Positions 34,597 to 44,539 are shown, numbered from the stretch's first letter. The stretch: 64,000 nucleotides of DNA from Pseudomonas sp. RIT409 (GCF_003052515.2 NZ_QARE02000004.1:1-64000); one strand, 5' to 3'. A program made the numbers and translations. Notes: generated from the sequence alone by a model not told the origin.

Positions 34597-36741
34597 ATGC
34601 GTCATTCACGCCAGCTACGCGCCACCCCCGCCACGGAGCCGCTGTGCAAGCGCTATCAGAGCGTTCGTCACCACACCGAGCAATTGGCCGCGCCGCTCAG
34701 TGCGGAAGACATGGTGGTGCAGTCGATGCCCGATGCCAGCCCCGCCAAGTGGCACCTGGCGCACACCACCTGGTTCTTCGAAACCTTTCTGCTGCTGCCG
34801 AACCTGCCAGGCTATAAGGTGTTCGATCCGGCTTTCGGCTACCTCTTCAACTCCTATTACGAGGCCGTAGGGCCGCGTCACCCGCGTCCCCAACGTGGGC
34901 TGATGACTCGCCCGGGTGTCGATGAAGTCAAAGCGTATCGCCGTCATATCGACGAGCACATGGCGACCTTGCTGATGAGCGGCCTGTCAGACGAGGCGGT
35001 GAGCCTGATCGAGCTGGGCCTGGCCCATGAACAGCAGCATCAGGAGTTGCTGTTGATGGATATCCTGCACCTGTTCAGTCTGTCATCGCTCAAGCCGACC
35101 TACAGCCCTGACTGGCCCAAAGACGCGGGCGGCCGACGCGGCCAATTCAAACCGTTGAGCGGTGGGTTGACCCAGATCGGCCACAGCGGGTCGTCGTTCG
35201 CGTTCGACAATGAGGGGCCGCGCCACACCACGTACCTGCAGCCCTTCGAGATCAGCGACCGGCTGGTGACCAACGGTGAATGGCTGAGCTTCATCGCCGA
35301 CGGCGGCTATCACACCGCGGCACTCTGGTTGTCCGAGGGCTGGACGTTGATCCAGGAGCTTGGCTGGAACGCACCGTTGTACTGGCAGCACGACGATACC
35401 GGCTGGAAACGCATGAGCCTTCGAGGCCTCGAAGACATTGACCCGGCAGGCCCGGTTACGCACATCAGTTACTACGAAGCCGCGGCGTTCGCCACCTGGG
35501 CTGACGCACGCCTGCCCACTGAAGCCGAGTGGGAAGCCGCCGCCCGGGCAGGCCTGCTGGAACAGGTCGACGACGTCGCATGGCAGTGGACGCAGAGCGC
35601 CTACAGCGCGTATCCCGGCTTCAAGCCGTCTGCCGGTGCGGTGGGCGAATACAACGGCAAATTCATGGTGAATCAGATGGTGCTGCGCGGTGGCGCGAGC
35701 GTGACCTCCCCCGATCACTGCCGCCTGACATACCGCAATTTCTTCCCGACCGACAAACGCTGGATGGTGGCCGGGGTGCGCCTGGCCCGAGACAGTCGCC
35801 AACCGGGTGTCGTCAATCCCCATGACAGCGAATTTGCGCGGGACGTGGTTGGCGGGCTGTCCGCCGAACACAAATCCCTCTCGCCCAAATACTTCTATGA
35901 CGCGGCAGGGTCCGAGCTGTTCGAAGCGATCTGCAAGACAGCCGAGTACTACCCCACCCGTGCCGAGACGGGGCTGCTCACGCGCATCGTCGGTGAAATT
36001 GCCAGTACGATCCCCGATGGCGCCGCATTGGTGGAATTCGGCAGTGGCGCCAGCGATAAGACCCGATTGCTGCTTGATGCTGCCCCGCACATCGCCGTCT
36101 ATGTGCCGATCGACATCAGCGCGACCGCCTTGAACAAGGCAGCGAAGACCCTGCGCCAGCAATACCCGTCATTGGAGGTGGCTCCGCAGGTCGACGATTT
36201 CACCCGGGTGGTGACCCTGCCCGAGGCCGCCAACGGCCACACCCGCGTCGGTTTTTTCCCCGGCTCGACCATTGGCAACTTCAGCCATGAGGAGGCCGTA
36301 GCATTTCTGCGCTCGGCCCATGAGGTGCTGGGTGAACAGGCGCATTTCGTCGTCGGCGTGGACATGGTGAAGGACCCGCAGACACTGGTCGCAGCCTATG
36401 ACGATGCTGAAGGCGTCACGGCCCGCTTCAACAAAAACCTGTTGGCGCGCATCAACCGCGAACTGGGCGCTGATTTCAACCTCGATGCGTTCGAACATGA
36501 GGCGGTCTGGAACCCTATTCAGGCGCGCATGGAAATGCACTTGGTGAGCCAGTCCGAACAGGTGGTGAAAGTCGCCGGCCATCGCTTCCATTTTGCCGCC
36601 GGTGAGCGGTTGCATACCGAGAACTCACACAAGTTCACGGTCGAGTCATTCACCGATCTGGCAGCGAAGGCCGGGTGGACAGTGGAGCAGCACTGGATCA
36701 GCGATGCTCCACAGATGGCGCTGTTCAGTCTGCGCGCGTAG
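34597..36741 (+). CDS. egtBD: Single-chain EgtB-EgtD ergothioneine enzyme
   Basis: A 714-residue fusion. Residues 1-405 are EgtB: a DinB-like domain with the three iron His at 56 (HLAHTT), 144 and 148 (HEQQH), then the FGE-sulfatase fold with LPTEAEWEAAAR and LRGGAS. Residues about 413-714 are EgtD, the histidine trimethyltransferase: LSPKYFYDAAGS, EYYPTRAE, VEFGSGASDKT and FFPGSTIGNF. Together they would make hercynine and couple its imidazole to a thiol compound. The linker has no Met or frame break. The order is opposite to fungal Egt1. GGAG precedes the ATG at 34597. Confidence 0.9.
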   Translation: MRHSRQLRATPATEPLCKRYQSVRHHTEQLAAPLSAEDMVVQSMPDASPAKWHLAHTTWFFETFLLLPNLPGYKVFDPAFGYLFNSYYEAVGPRHPRPQRGLMTRPGVDEVKAYRRHIDEHMATLLMSGLSDEAVSLIELGLAHEQQHQELLLMDILHLFSLSSLKPTYSPDWPKDAGGRRGQFKPLSGGLTQIGHSGSSFAFDNEGPRHTTYLQPFEISDRLVTNGEWLSFIADGGYHTAALWLSEGWTLIQELGWNAPLYWQHDDTGWKRMSLRGLEDIDPAGPVTHISYYEAAAFATWADARLPTEAEWEAAARAGLLEQVDDVAWQWTQSAYSAYPGFKPSAGAVGEYNGKFMVNQMVLRGGASVTSPDHCRLTYRNFFPTDKRWMVAGVRLARDSRQPGVVNPHDSEFARDVVGGLSAEHKSLSPKYFYDAAGSELFEAICKTAEYYPTRAETGLLTRIVGEIASTIPDGAALVEFGSGASDKTRLLLDAAPHIAVYVPIDISATALNKAAKTLRQQYPSLEVAPQVDDFTRVVTLPEAANGHTRVGFFPGSTIGNFSHEEAVAFLRSAHEVLGEQAHFVVGVDMVKDPQTLVAAYDDAEGVTARFNKNLLARINRELGADFNLDAFEHEAVWNPIQARMEMHLVSQSEQVVKVAGHRFHFAAGERLHTENSHKFTVESFTDLAAKAGWTVEQHWISDAPQMALFSLRA

Positions 36742-36760
36742 GGCCCATGCCCTCCGATGT

Positions 36761-37477
36761 TCAGGCCCTGAGAGGCTGCGCCCCGCAGGCCAATACGAAG
36801 GCTCTGACGAGGGGTGGGGTAATCCCTTCCAGCGCAGCGCGCTCGGGCTGGAACAGGGTCGCGACGAAAAACGGGTGGTCGCTCAATTCCACCGCCCGGA
36901 TCTCCTCGTCCTGATCGTAGCCGGAGACTTTCAACGCTCCCGCGAAAATCTGGGCTTCCAGATCTTTGCGCAGTCCGTAGCGGCAGCGGTAGCGCTCATG
37001 GATAGACTCGCAGCCATAGGCCTGGGCGATGCGCGAGTGCTCCACCAGACGAATGGGTGCAAACGCCTCCACGAGCGAGCAACTGAGCGGCGTAATGATC
37101 GCCCGATCGGAATCCGGAGCAGTCTCCGCGTGCTCGGCGTCGCTCCAGCCCAGACAATGGCGGGCGTACTCGAGCAGCGCGTGTTGAAAGCCCCCGCAGG
37201 TCCCCAGAAAAGGCAGCTGCTCTTCGCGCGCGAAACGAATGGCGGTCAAGGCGCCGTGCATGTCACGGTAGGGGCTTGCCGGAACGCACCAGATCCCGTC
37301 GAACGCCGCCAACCCGTTGCCCTCCCCCACGTCCGGGGTCGGTATCCAGCGAAATTCGACAGGTATGCCGACCTCTTCGCCGACACGCTCCAGCGCGACG
37401 GGAATCGCCTGGTGAGCGGCCACGTTTACGTCGTAATCGCCGATTAGCGCAATGCGGACAGCTTGCTTTTGCTTCAT
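36761..37477 (-). CDS. CTP-synthase glutaminase-domain-like protein
   Basis: A 238-residue stand-alone class I glutamine amidotransferase domain related to the C terminus of CTP synthase. The nucleophile elbow is Cys94 (LGTCGGFQHAL). The His of the usual FHPE triad is replaced by Gln210 in LFQPE, though Glu212 remains, so normal glutaminase activity is doubtful. It corresponds to what databases call CTP synthase C-terminal region-related proteins. It converges on the egtBD-like gene and diverges from a LysR gene. Confidence 0.8.
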   Translation of the reverse strand: MKQKQAVRIALIGDYDVNVAAHQAIPVALERVGEEVGIPVEFRWIPTPDVGEGNGLAAFDGIWCVPASPYRDMHGALTAIRFAREEQLPFLGTCGGFQHALLEYARHCLGWSDAEHAETAPDSDRAIITPLSCSLVEAFAPIRLVEHSRIAQAYGCESIHERYRCRYGLRKDLEAQIFAGALKVSGYDQDEEIRAVELSDHPFFVATLFQPERAALEGITPPLVRAFVLACGAQPLRA

Positions 37478-37581
37478 CCTTGCTCCTTGAGTGCCAAACA
37501 CTTTGCGTGGGGTCTGGCGGCGACTATAAGCTTGCCGCCATGCAAGCAGAATGGGCGCTCAAGCAAGTGATCAATGCATCC

Positions 37582-38448
37582 ATGCATTACCAAATCAACC
37601 AGGCCGATCTGGCGTTGATCCTCGCATTAGTCCGAGGCAAGAGCCTTGCCAAGGCCGCGGAACTGCTCAAAGTGGACGTCTCGACGGTGTTCCGCTCGGT
37701 CCGACGGCTGGAAGCAGCGGTGGGCACGGCCCTGTTCGAAAAAAGCCGCTCGGGCTATCAGCCAACCAGCACCGCACTGCTGCTGGCACAACACGCAGAA
37801 CACGCAGAGCAGGCGCTGGACCTGGCCCGGATCAGCCTCGAACAGGGCCGACAGATCGTCAGCGGCACCGTCCGTCTGACCTGCACCGAGGCCGTGCTGC
37901 AAAACCTGTTGTTGCCCGCACTGACGCGATTCATGCCCGACTATCCCGGCCTGAAGCTGGAACTCAATACCTCCAGCACCTTCGCCAACCTCAGCCGCCG
38001 CGATGCGGATATTGCATTGCGCTTGACCAACACGCCGCCCGAGCACTTAGTGGGCACCCGCTTGCGGACCGTGACCTATCACGTCTGCGCCAGTGCCTTG
38101 TACCTGCGTCGCAGTGGGCAGGTCGAACTCCCGGCCATGGATTGGATCGCCCCGGATGACTTTCTTCCCGATCACCCCACCGTGGCCTGGCGTCGACAGC
38201 AGTTGCCCGGCGTCAACCTGGCGTATCGCTGCAGTTCGATGCTCTCGGTGGCGGAGTTGGTCAAGGCGGGAATGGGCGTGGCGGCGCTGCCAGACTTCAT
38301 GCTGCAGGCGGGTGCCATGCAGCGGATCGGCGAGCCACTAGACGGTTATGACACCGGACTATGGCTGCTGACGCGCCCCGATTGCCGGGCGCTGCGCTCG
38401 GTTTCAGCATTGTTCAGCGAATTGACCCGCGCGATTGAAAGGGCGTGA
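37582..38448 (+). CDS. LysR-family transcriptional regulator
   Basis: A 288-residue regulator. The winged helix-turn-helix (about 5-62) reads AKAAELLKVDVSTVFRSVRRLE; the effector domain follows, with GTVRLTCTEAVLQN at its start. It diverges from the CTP-synthase-like gene, its most likely target. The ATG at 37582 gives the standard LysR N terminus; an in-frame ATG at 37540 adds 14 residues and neither has a clear ribosome site. Confidence 0.87.
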   Translation: MHYQINQADLALILALVRGKSLAKAAELLKVDVSTVFRSVRRLEAAVGTALFEKSRSGYQPTSTALLLAQHAEHAEQALDLARISLEQGRQIVSGTVRLTCTEAVLQNLLLPALTRFMPDYPGLKLELNTSSTFANLSRRDADIALRLTNTPPEHLVGTRLRTVTYHVCASALYLRRSGQVELPAMDWIAPDDFLPDHPTVAWRRQQLPGVNLAYRCSSMLSVAELVKAGMGVAALPDFMLQAGAMQRIGEPLDGYDTGLWLLTRPDCRALRSVSALFSELTRAIERA

Positions 38449-38538
38449 AGCTGATGCGCCGATAGCGGCCAAGTGCTTGGCCCCGCATCGAGGATGCTAA
38501 CCCGCCAACGTCCAGTCACCCGGCTGCTTGAGCGGCCG

Positions 38539-39447
38539 CTAGAGGGCCTCCCGCTGCTCCCGTCGGAACTGCCCCGGCGGCATCCCATGCGCTTTGCGAA
38601 AGCGGCGGGAAAAGTACGCTTCATCGGCAAACCCGCAGATTTCAGCGACGTGGCTCAGCGGTTTGCTGCCGTTGACCAGATGGGTCCGCGCCATGCGCAT
38701 GCGACGTTCCAGCACCAGTTCGGAAAAACTGCTGCCGGTTTCCTTGCGCAACAGGTGGGTGAGGTAGTTGGGCGAGAGAAAGGCCGCGGCCGCCGCGTCA
38801 GTCAGGGTCATCCCCGGATCGGCTATGTGTTCGCGAATGTAGCCCATGACCCGCCCCATCGCGTCCCGCCGCCCTTGACGTTCAGCTTTGCTCGCCGCAA
38901 GCGCCCGCAATTGAGGCTCGAACAGGTTGCAGACCTTGCCGATCAATTGCAGCAGATAGCCTCGAAGCATCGACGCCGAGCCCAATTGCCGGGTCCGATC
39001 AGCCACGCGCATCTGGCTGAGCAGTGTCGCCACCTCTGCAAAACTGGCATCGTCCAGGGTGAAATCCACATGCTCCTGAAAGCGAAACGGCGCCAACTCC
39101 GGCGCATCGCTCAGCGCCACGTCTTCCAGGTCCATGGGGTCGCAGTGCAGGTTTGGCAGAAGAAACGCTTGAGAAAAGTTGATCAGCACGAAATTCCCGT
39201 CTTCCGGATGGGGAATCACATGCAGGCGATGCGGCAAGATGAAAGCGAGCGTGTTGCGGGGGAATGGCCGAACCGCACCGCCAATGTGCTGCACCGTATC
39301 GCCACCGAGGTTGACTTGGATCTGGAAGTATTCATGGCGATGGGGCGACGTCAGGGCCGGGCGCGCGGCCTTGTCACGGATGTAGAAATCCATGCGGTCG
39401 CTGCGCTGCTGCATGCCATAGGTCTGGACGCGAGGGGCGGTCGCCAT
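38539..39447 (-). CDS. AraC-family transcriptional regulator
   Basis: A 302-residue regulator with an N-terminal cupin-like sensor (SPHRHEYFQIQVNLGG) and a C-terminal double helix-turn-helix: LTDAAAAAFLSPNYLTHLLRK and the second motif with FADEAYFSRRFRKAHG, ending in PPGQFRREQRE. It is the last gene of a four-gene minus-strand group with a FAH-family hydrolase, an SDR and a hydroxyacid dehydrogenase, and probably controls them in response to their substrate. Confidence 0.9.
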   Translation of the reverse strand: MATAPRVQTYGMQQRSDRMDFYIRDKAARPALTSPHRHEYFQIQVNLGGDTVQHIGGAVRPFPRNTLAFILPHRLHVIPHPEDGNFVLINFSQAFLLPNLHCDPMDLEDVALSDAPELAPFRFQEHVDFTLDDASFAEVATLLSQMRVADRTRQLGSASMLRGYLLQLIGKVCNLFEPQLRALAASKAERQGRRDAMGRVMGYIREHIADPGMTLTDAAAAAFLSPNYLTHLLRKETGSSFSELVLERRMRMARTHLVNGSKPLSHVAEICGFADEAYFSRRFRKAHGMPPGQFRREQREAL

Positions 39448-39556
39448 CGGTGGAAGCCTGAAAAGGCTCAAAGCTACAGCGCATGGGCGGTAACCGGCAA
39501 GCGGGACGCGGTGCAACGACGTCGACGATTGCCGGCAGTGAGCGGTATGCCCGTGA

Positions 39557-40246
39557 TCAGGCCACCGTGAGGGTCAGCTCCGCGAGGCCCTCGATGCCTG
39601 CGGTGACCACGTCCCCCCGTTGCAGCGCGCCGACGCCCGCCGGGGTGCCGGTGTAGATCAGGTCACCCGCCTTGACCCCGACCGATTGCGAGAGGTAAGC
39701 GATCACATCTTTGACGGCCCAGATCTGGTCCGCGAGGTCCCCGCGCTGCCGCGGCTGGCCATTGACGTCGAGCCAGATCGCTCCGTGGTCCGGATGACCC
39801 ACCTTGCTCACCGGCAGCAGGGGCGTGGTGGGCGCCGACGCATCGAACGCCTTGGCCCATTCCCACGGACGGCCCGCTTTCTTGGCTTGCGCCTGCAAAT
39901 CGCGGCGGGTCAGGTCCAGCCCGACGCCATACCCCCAGACGTGGCTCAAGGCATCATCCGGCTCGATGTTCACCCCGTCCTTGCCGATGGCGACCACCAA
40001 TTCGATTTCGTGGTGCAGGTCCTGTGTCAGCGGAGGATAGGGGATCGTCCCCGCGGCTGGCACCACGGCATCGGCAGGCTTGGCGAAAAAGAACGGGGGC
40101 TCGCGGTCCGGGTCATGGCCCATTTCCCGCGCGTGTTCAGAGTAATTGCGCCCCACGCAAAACACGCGGCGGATCGGGAAACGGGCAGACGTCCCGGCCA
40201 CCGCCAGCGAGGGCGTGGCAACCGGTGCGATAACGAATTCAGTCAT
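39557..40246 (-). CDS. Fumarylacetoacetate hydrolase family (fumarylpyruvate-hydrolase-like)
   Basis: A 229-residue FAH-fold enzyme that hydrolyses a C-C bond in a diketo acid. CVGRNYSEHAREMGHDPDRE and FFFAKPADAVV are characteristic of fumarylpyruvate hydrolases of gentisate routes, and HHEIELVVAIG holds the metal-binding Glu pair. No gentisate dioxygenase gene is here, and sugar-acid diketo pathways use related enzymes with SDR partners, so the substrate is open. The ATG at 40246 has GAGG eight bases upstream; another ATG lies six bases before it. Confidence 0.85.
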   Translation of the reverse strand: MTEFVIAPVATPSLAVAGTSARFPIRRVFCVGRNYSEHAREMGHDPDREPPFFFAKPADAVVPAAGTIPYPPLTQDLHHEIELVVAIGKDGVNIEPDDALSHVWGYGVGLDLTRRDLQAQAKKAGRPWEWAKAFDASAPTTPLLPVSKVGHPDHGAIWLDVNGQPRQRGDLADQIWAVKDVIAYLSQSVGVKAGDLIYTGTPAGVGALQRGDVVTAGIEGLAELTLTVA

Positions 40247-40421
40247 GGTCATGTCCTCTCATGAAGGTTGATTCACAGAGGACCAGTGTGCGGATTCGGC
40301 AAGATTCGGAGTTGGACAGATCCCCGGAGGTTTTGGACGGAGCAACGCATTATCGGGCTCATGCGCAATGGGCCTGCGTCTGGTCCGTCCCTCTGCGAGG
40401 CAACCGACGGCGAAGGCCTGC

Positions 40422-41186
40422 TCAACCGCGTCCCACGAACGGCATGCTGTTGGCCATCACCGTCATGTTCAGGACATTCGCCGACAGCGGCAGGCTGGCC
40501 ATGTAACTCACGGCATCGGCCACGTGCTGAACGTCCATCGTCGGCTCCACCTTCAACTCGCCGTCAGGCTGCAGCACACCTTGGGTCATGCGGTCAGTCA
40601 TATCGGTCAAGGCATTGCCGATGTCGATCTGGCCACAAGCGATGTTGTACGCGCGGCCGTCCAGCGAGGTGCTTTTGGTCAACCCCAGGACGGCGTGCTT
40701 GCTGGCGGTATACGGCGCGCTGAACAAGCGCGGGGTGTGGGCAGAGATCGAACCGTTGTTGATGATCCGCCCCCCTTGCGGCACCTGACGGCGCATCAAG
40801 CCGAAAGCACCGCGCACGCACAGAAACAGACCGGTGACGTTGGTATCGATCACGTTCTTCCACTGTTCTACCGACAACTCATCCATCGGCACCGCCGGCG
40901 CGCCGATTCCGGCATTGTTGAATGCGACGTCCAGTCGCCCGAAGGTGCGCTCGATGGTCGCGAAAAGGCTGTCGACGCTGGCTGCATCCCGTACGTCCGT
41001 CGCCACCGCCAACGCCCGCTGCCCTGCCGCCTCCGCCTGTGCAACCAAGGCCGTCAGCGGCTCCAGCCTGCGACCCGCCAACACCACGACGAAGCCATCT
41101 TTGAGCAGTTGCAGCGCCACAGCGCGGCCAATGCCACTCCCCGCGCCGGTGACCAGCGCGACTTTCAAGCCAGGCAATGAAGACAT
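40422..41186 (-). CDS. Short-chain dehydrogenase/reductase
   Basis: A 254-residue classical [13 protein letters not shown] cofactor loop, Arg-Arg in LAGRRLEP at strand 2 (NADP-type), [17 protein letters not shown] with the catalytic Ser, and YTASKHA with Tyr/Lys. AAGGAG precedes the ATG. It shares strand and spacing with the FAH-family hydrolase and the 2-hydroxyacid dehydrogenase and should oxidise a hydroxyl of the same substrate chain. Confidence 0.9.
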   Translation of the reverse strand: MSSLPGLKVALVTGAGSGIGRAVALQLLKDGFVVVLAGRRLEPLTALVAQAEAAGQRALAVATDVRDAASVDSLFATIERTFGRLDVAFNNAGIGAPAVPMDELSVEQWKNVIDTNVTGLFLCVRGAFGLMRRQVPQGGRIINNGSISAHTPRLFSAPYTASKHAVLGLTKSTSLDGRAYNIACGQIDIGNALTDMTDRMTQGVLQPDGELKVEPTMDVQHVADAVSYMASLPLSANVLNMTVMANSMPFVGRG

Positions 41187-41276
41187 GAAGCACTCCTTTT
41201 TGTTGTGAAGCAGATCAACCGATGGCCGACCTGAACGCCCCAAGGGCGAATCCGCTGAAGCGGCCGGGGAAAAGCA

Positions 41277-42212
41277 TCAACCGTGCACCGGCGTCAGCAC
41301 CGGCTTGCCTGCGTAGAACGCCAGCAGATTGTCCGCGACCCTCTGGACCGTGTCGCGCGAGGCTTCCGGTGACAGACCCGCAACGTGTGGCGTCAGCACG
41401 ACCTGACTCAAGGTCTTGAGGCTGTCCGGGACCTGCGGCTCGTCGTCGAACACATCCAGGCCGGCACCTGCCAGACGCCCCTGTTCCAACGCATCGATCA
41501 GCGCCTCGGTATCCACCACGCTGGCTCGGGCGATGTTGATCAGAAACCCTTCAGGTCCGAGCGCCTCGAGGGCCGTCTTGTCGATCAAGTGCCGCGTGCC
41601 TTTCCCTCCGGGCGTTGCGACCACCAGGAAATCGGACTCGGTCGCCAGGGCCAGCGGCGAATCGCAATAACGAAAATCCACGTCGTTGCGCGGTGAGCGG
41701 CTGTGATAGAGCACCTGCATGTCGAAACCCTGCGCACGCCTGGCGATTGCCAACCCCACGGCGCCCAACCCGAGGATGCCGAGGCGCTTGTTGGCGAACG
41801 ACGGCCGCGTGGCTTTGCGCCACTCGCTTCGACGCACGGAGGCGTCGGCTTGGGGAATGTCCCGAACCACCGACAGCAGCAGCGCCATGGCATGGTCGGC
41901 CACGCTCGGTGCGTTCACCCCGGCGCCATTGGTCACCGTGATGCCCCGCGCCTGCGCCGCCGGCAGATCCACCTGCTCATAGCCGGCACCGATCACACAG
42001 ATGATCCCCAACTTGGGCAACGCCGCCATCTCGTCGGCCGTAAACCCCAGCGGCCCACGGGTCAGCACCGCATCGATCTCCTCACCCCGTGTCGCCACCG
42101 CGTCGGCCCGCGCCGCGGGCGTCGGCGCAAGAATCAAGCGAAAACCGCTCTGCTCGAGGATCGGCAAATACTCGTTCACGCTTTCGACCAACACCAACAC
42201 CGTTTTCGTCAT
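41277..42212 (-). CDS. D-2-hydroxyacid dehydrogenase (GhrB/HPR-like)
   Basis: A 311-residue NAD(P)-dependent 2-ketoacid reductase. The cofactor loop is GILGLGAVGLAIARR; strand 2 ends in HSRSPR, favouring NADP; catalytic residues are Arg in NIARASVVDT, Glu in FDDEPQVP and His in LTPHVAG. It resembles glyoxylate or hydroxypyruvate reductases. It is the first gene of the minus-strand group that ends in the AraC regulator. Confidence 0.9.
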   Translation of the reverse strand: MTKTVLVLVESVNEYLPILEQSGFRLILAPTPAARADAVATRGEEIDAVLTRGPLGFTADEMAALPKLGIICVIGAGYEQVDLPAAQARGITVTNGAGVNAPSVADHAMALLLSVVRDIPQADASVRRSEWRKATRPSFANKRLGILGLGAVGLAIARRAQGFDMQVLYHSRSPRNDVDFRYCDSPLALATESDFLVVATPGGKGTRHLIDKTALEALGPEGFLINIARASVVDTEALIDALEQGRLAGAGLDVFDDEPQVPDSLKTLSQVVLTPHVAGLSPEASRDTVQRVADNLLAFYAGKPVLTPVHG

Positions 42213-42543
42213 GTCCCTACCGTCCAGCCATTTTCGATGGCACAGACAGTAGCGCGAGTCGGCGTGGTTGTGCAGGGAAACGTAAGAAATCCTTCACTCG
42301 ACTTGCAGACGCCTATGACAAACTTTTGCTGGACGCGGCCTCTCGCTCGGGCGTACCGCGAAGCGAACGCCTTTCATAACGACCGTTTTTTTTCCCGACG
42401 CGACACGTCGGTTGCCCGCACTTAAGCGAGCTGTTTATGGTCTGACGGATGCGCCCGGATCCACCGCGATGCATGGCACGCTGAAACGCACGGCGGTTCG
42501 CGCCGCTTCATGAATGAATCATGCCCATCAAGGAACGTCATCG
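42213..42543. other. Divergent promoter region
   Basis: About 330 bases between the minus-strand hydroxyacid dehydrogenase and the plus-strand phosphodiesterase genes. I see no gene, repeat or clear hairpin; it should hold both promoters. Confidence 0.5.
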
Positions 42544-43686
42544 ATGCTTAGAGCAATGTCCCGATCCCTGCTTTCCTCAACGGCCTTGGCCACCACAATG
42601 GCTGCGGTTCTGCTGACGTCAGGGGCAGCCTCGGCGGCCAGCGATCCCGGCAAGGCCCTGGCCGCCAAAGCCGGTATCCCATGGCCTGCGGTCATTGCCC
42701 ACCGTGGCGCATCGTTCAACGCCCCTGAAGAAACCCTCCCCGCCTACACACTGGCGCGGGAACTGGGTGCCGATTATCTGGAAATGGACATCCAACGCAC
42801 CAAGGATGGGGTGCTGATCGCACTGCACGATGACACGCTGGAGCGCACCACCAATATTGCCGAGGTTTATCCCGACCGTGCGAAGAATCCGGTGAGCACC
42901 TTCACCCTAGAGGAGCTCAAGCGGCTCGATGCCGGGGCCTGGTTCAACAAGGCCCATCCGGATCGCGCCCGCGCGAGCTACGCGGGTCTGAAAATTCTGA
43001 CGTTGGACGAAGTCATTGACATCGCCGAAGGCGGCAAGAACAAACCAGGGCTGTACATCGAAACCAAAGTGCCTGCGCAATTTCCGGGAATCGAAGAGGA
43101 CCTCAAAGCCAAGCTGGAACAACGCGGCTGGTTGAGCCAGCGCCCCGCCGCGGAGAAAGGGTACGTCAACGTGGCGCATATGCCGGGCCGCGTGGTCCTT
43201 CAGACCTTCGAGAAACCCAGCCTGGATTTGCTGCACAAAGCCATGCCGAACACGCCCAAGGTGTTGTTGCTGTGGTTGGGTGATGGCTACATTCAGGCCG
43301 AGTCCGACACAACCTTCAAGGACTCGGGGGCGAAAGACAAGGCGGCTTTCTACGCCTCGCAGAAAGTGAAATCAAAAGCGGAATTCGCCGCCTGGATGGA
43401 CTGGGCCAAGGCCCACGGCGCGATCGGCACAGGCCCGGCAGCGGCGCTGAAGAATGGGGGCGATCAGAGCTACATGGACCTGGTGCAGCCATGGATGAAC
43501 ACCATGGCCCATGAGCGCGGCCTGATCATTCATCCCTACACCGTTGACGATGCGGTCGACTTCAAAGCCATCACCGCTCGCGGCGTGGACGGTTTCTTCA
43601 CCAACCGAGCCTCGGAACTGCTGAAGTTCTACGGGCGGCCTTCGAAAGAGAGCATGGAGTCGATCCTCAAGCGGATCGGGTATTGA
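42544..43686 (+). CDS. Secreted glycerophosphodiester phosphodiesterase
   Basis: A 380-residue periplasmic GlpQ-type enzyme that releases glycerol-3-phosphate from deacylated phospholipids. Residues 1-31 form a signal peptide ending in SGAASA. The metal and catalytic residues are visible: His53-Arg54 (IAHRGAS), Glu80 and Asp82 (YLEMDIQ) and His95 (ALHDDTLERT). Family motif GVDGFFTNRA is near the C terminus. The ATG at 42544 follows AAGGA at ten bases; an upstream ATG at 42514 is less likely. No glpT transporter gene adjoins. Confidence 0.9.
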   Translation: MLRAMSRSLLSSTALATTMAAVLLTSGAASAASDPGKALAAKAGIPWPAVIAHRGASFNAPEETLPAYTLARELGADYLEMDIQRTKDGVLIALHDDTLERTTNIAEVYPDRAKNPVSTFTLEELKRLDAGAWFNKAHPDRARASYAGLKILTLDEVIDIAEGGKNKPGLYIETKVPAQFPGIEEDLKAKLEQRGWLSQRPAAEKGYVNVAHMPGRVVLQTFEKPSLDLLHKAMPNTPKVLLLWLGDGYIQAESDTTFKDSGAKDKAAFYASQKVKSKAEFAAWMDWAKAHGAIGTGPAAALKNGGDQSYMDLVQPWMNTMAHERGLIIHPYTVDDAVDFKAITARGVDGFFTNRASELLKFYGRPSKESMESILKRIGY

Positions 43687-43733
43687 TCGCACGCCACGGG
43701 CTCATGGGCGCTGTCGATCACCCTGACAGCCTT

Positions 43734-43761
43734 GAACGCCCCTTCGCAGCGCGCGGGGCGT
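43734..43761. terminator. Hairpin between convergent genes
   Basis: A perfect nine-base-pair stem (GAACGCCCC and GGGGCGTTC) with a ten-base loop lies between the convergent phosphodiesterase and pyrF genes. No U tract follows on the plus strand, so it may be only a partial or shared terminator. Confidence 0.4.
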
Positions 43762-43840
43762 TCGTCGAAAAAAGCAGCACGGTGAGCGTCCGGCGCCTCG
43801 TTAGAGCGGCGGCCTCGCTGCCGCGGGCCGCACGACCGGC

Positions 43841-44539
43841 TTACGCCAGCTCCGCCACGACCGCTGCCAACGCCTTGGCCGGATCTGCCGCCTGGCTGAT
43901 CGGACGACCGATCACCAGGTAATCGGAACCGGCATCCAAGGCCTGACGGGGGGTCAGGATCCGGCGCTGATCGTCCTGCGCACTGCCCGCCGGGCGGATG
44001 CCCGGCGTCACCAGTTGCAGCGACGGATGCGCCGCTTTCAACGCCTCGGCCTCCAGCGCCGAACACACCAGGCCGTCCATCCCCGCCTTTTGCGCCAAGG
44101 CAGCCAGACGCAGCACCTGCTCCTGCGGTTCGATGTCCAGGCCGATGGCCGCCAGGTCCTCACGCTCCATGCTCGTCAGCACCGTGACGCCGATCAAGAG
44201 CGGCTGCACACCGCTGCGTTGTGCCAGTACGTTGCGGCAGGCTTCCATCATGCGCAGACCGCCGGAGCAGTGCACGTTGACCATCCACACGCCCATCTCG
44301 GCAGCCGCCTTGACCGCCATCGCCGTGGTGTTGGGGATGTCATGGAATTTCAGATCCAGAAAGACCTCGAAGCCCTTGTCGTTGAGGGTTTCGACGATTC
44401 CCGACGCACTGCTGGTGAACAGTTCCTTGCCCACCTTGACACGGCACAGCTTCGGATCGAGCTGTTCGGCCAGTTTCAGCGCCGCTTCGCGGGTCGGAAA
44501 ATCCAGGGCAACGATGATGGGGGTCTGGCAAGCGGACAT
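43841..44539 (-). CDS. pyrF: Orotidine 5'-phosphate decarboxylase
   Basis: A 232-residue TIM-barrel enzyme making UMP from OMP, the last step of pyrimidine synthesis. The catalytic Lys and Asp lie in [20 protein letters not shown] near the start and the phosphate-binding VTPGIRP and [10 protein letters not shown] complete the signature. Length is normal. The gene is single and converges on the phosphodiesterase gene. Confidence 0.95.
   Translation of the reverse strand: MSACQTPIIVALDFPTREAALKLAEQLDPKLCRVKVGKELFTSSASGIVETLNDKGFEVFLDLKFHDIPNTTAMAVKAAAEMGVWMVNVHCSGGLRMMEACRNVLAQRSGVQPLLIGVTVLTSMEREDLAAIGLDIEPQEQVLRLAALAQKAGMDGLVCSALEAEALKAAHPSLQLVTPGIRPAGSAQDDQRRILTPRQALDAGSDYLVIGRPISQAADPAKALAAVVAELA

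Noticed and set aside
34597..36741. The egtBD-like fusion as a misassembly of two genes
   Set aside because: The junction is in frame with a natural linker and intact domain ends on both sides; nothing in the sequence indicates a frameshift, though one cannot be fully excluded from a single sequence.
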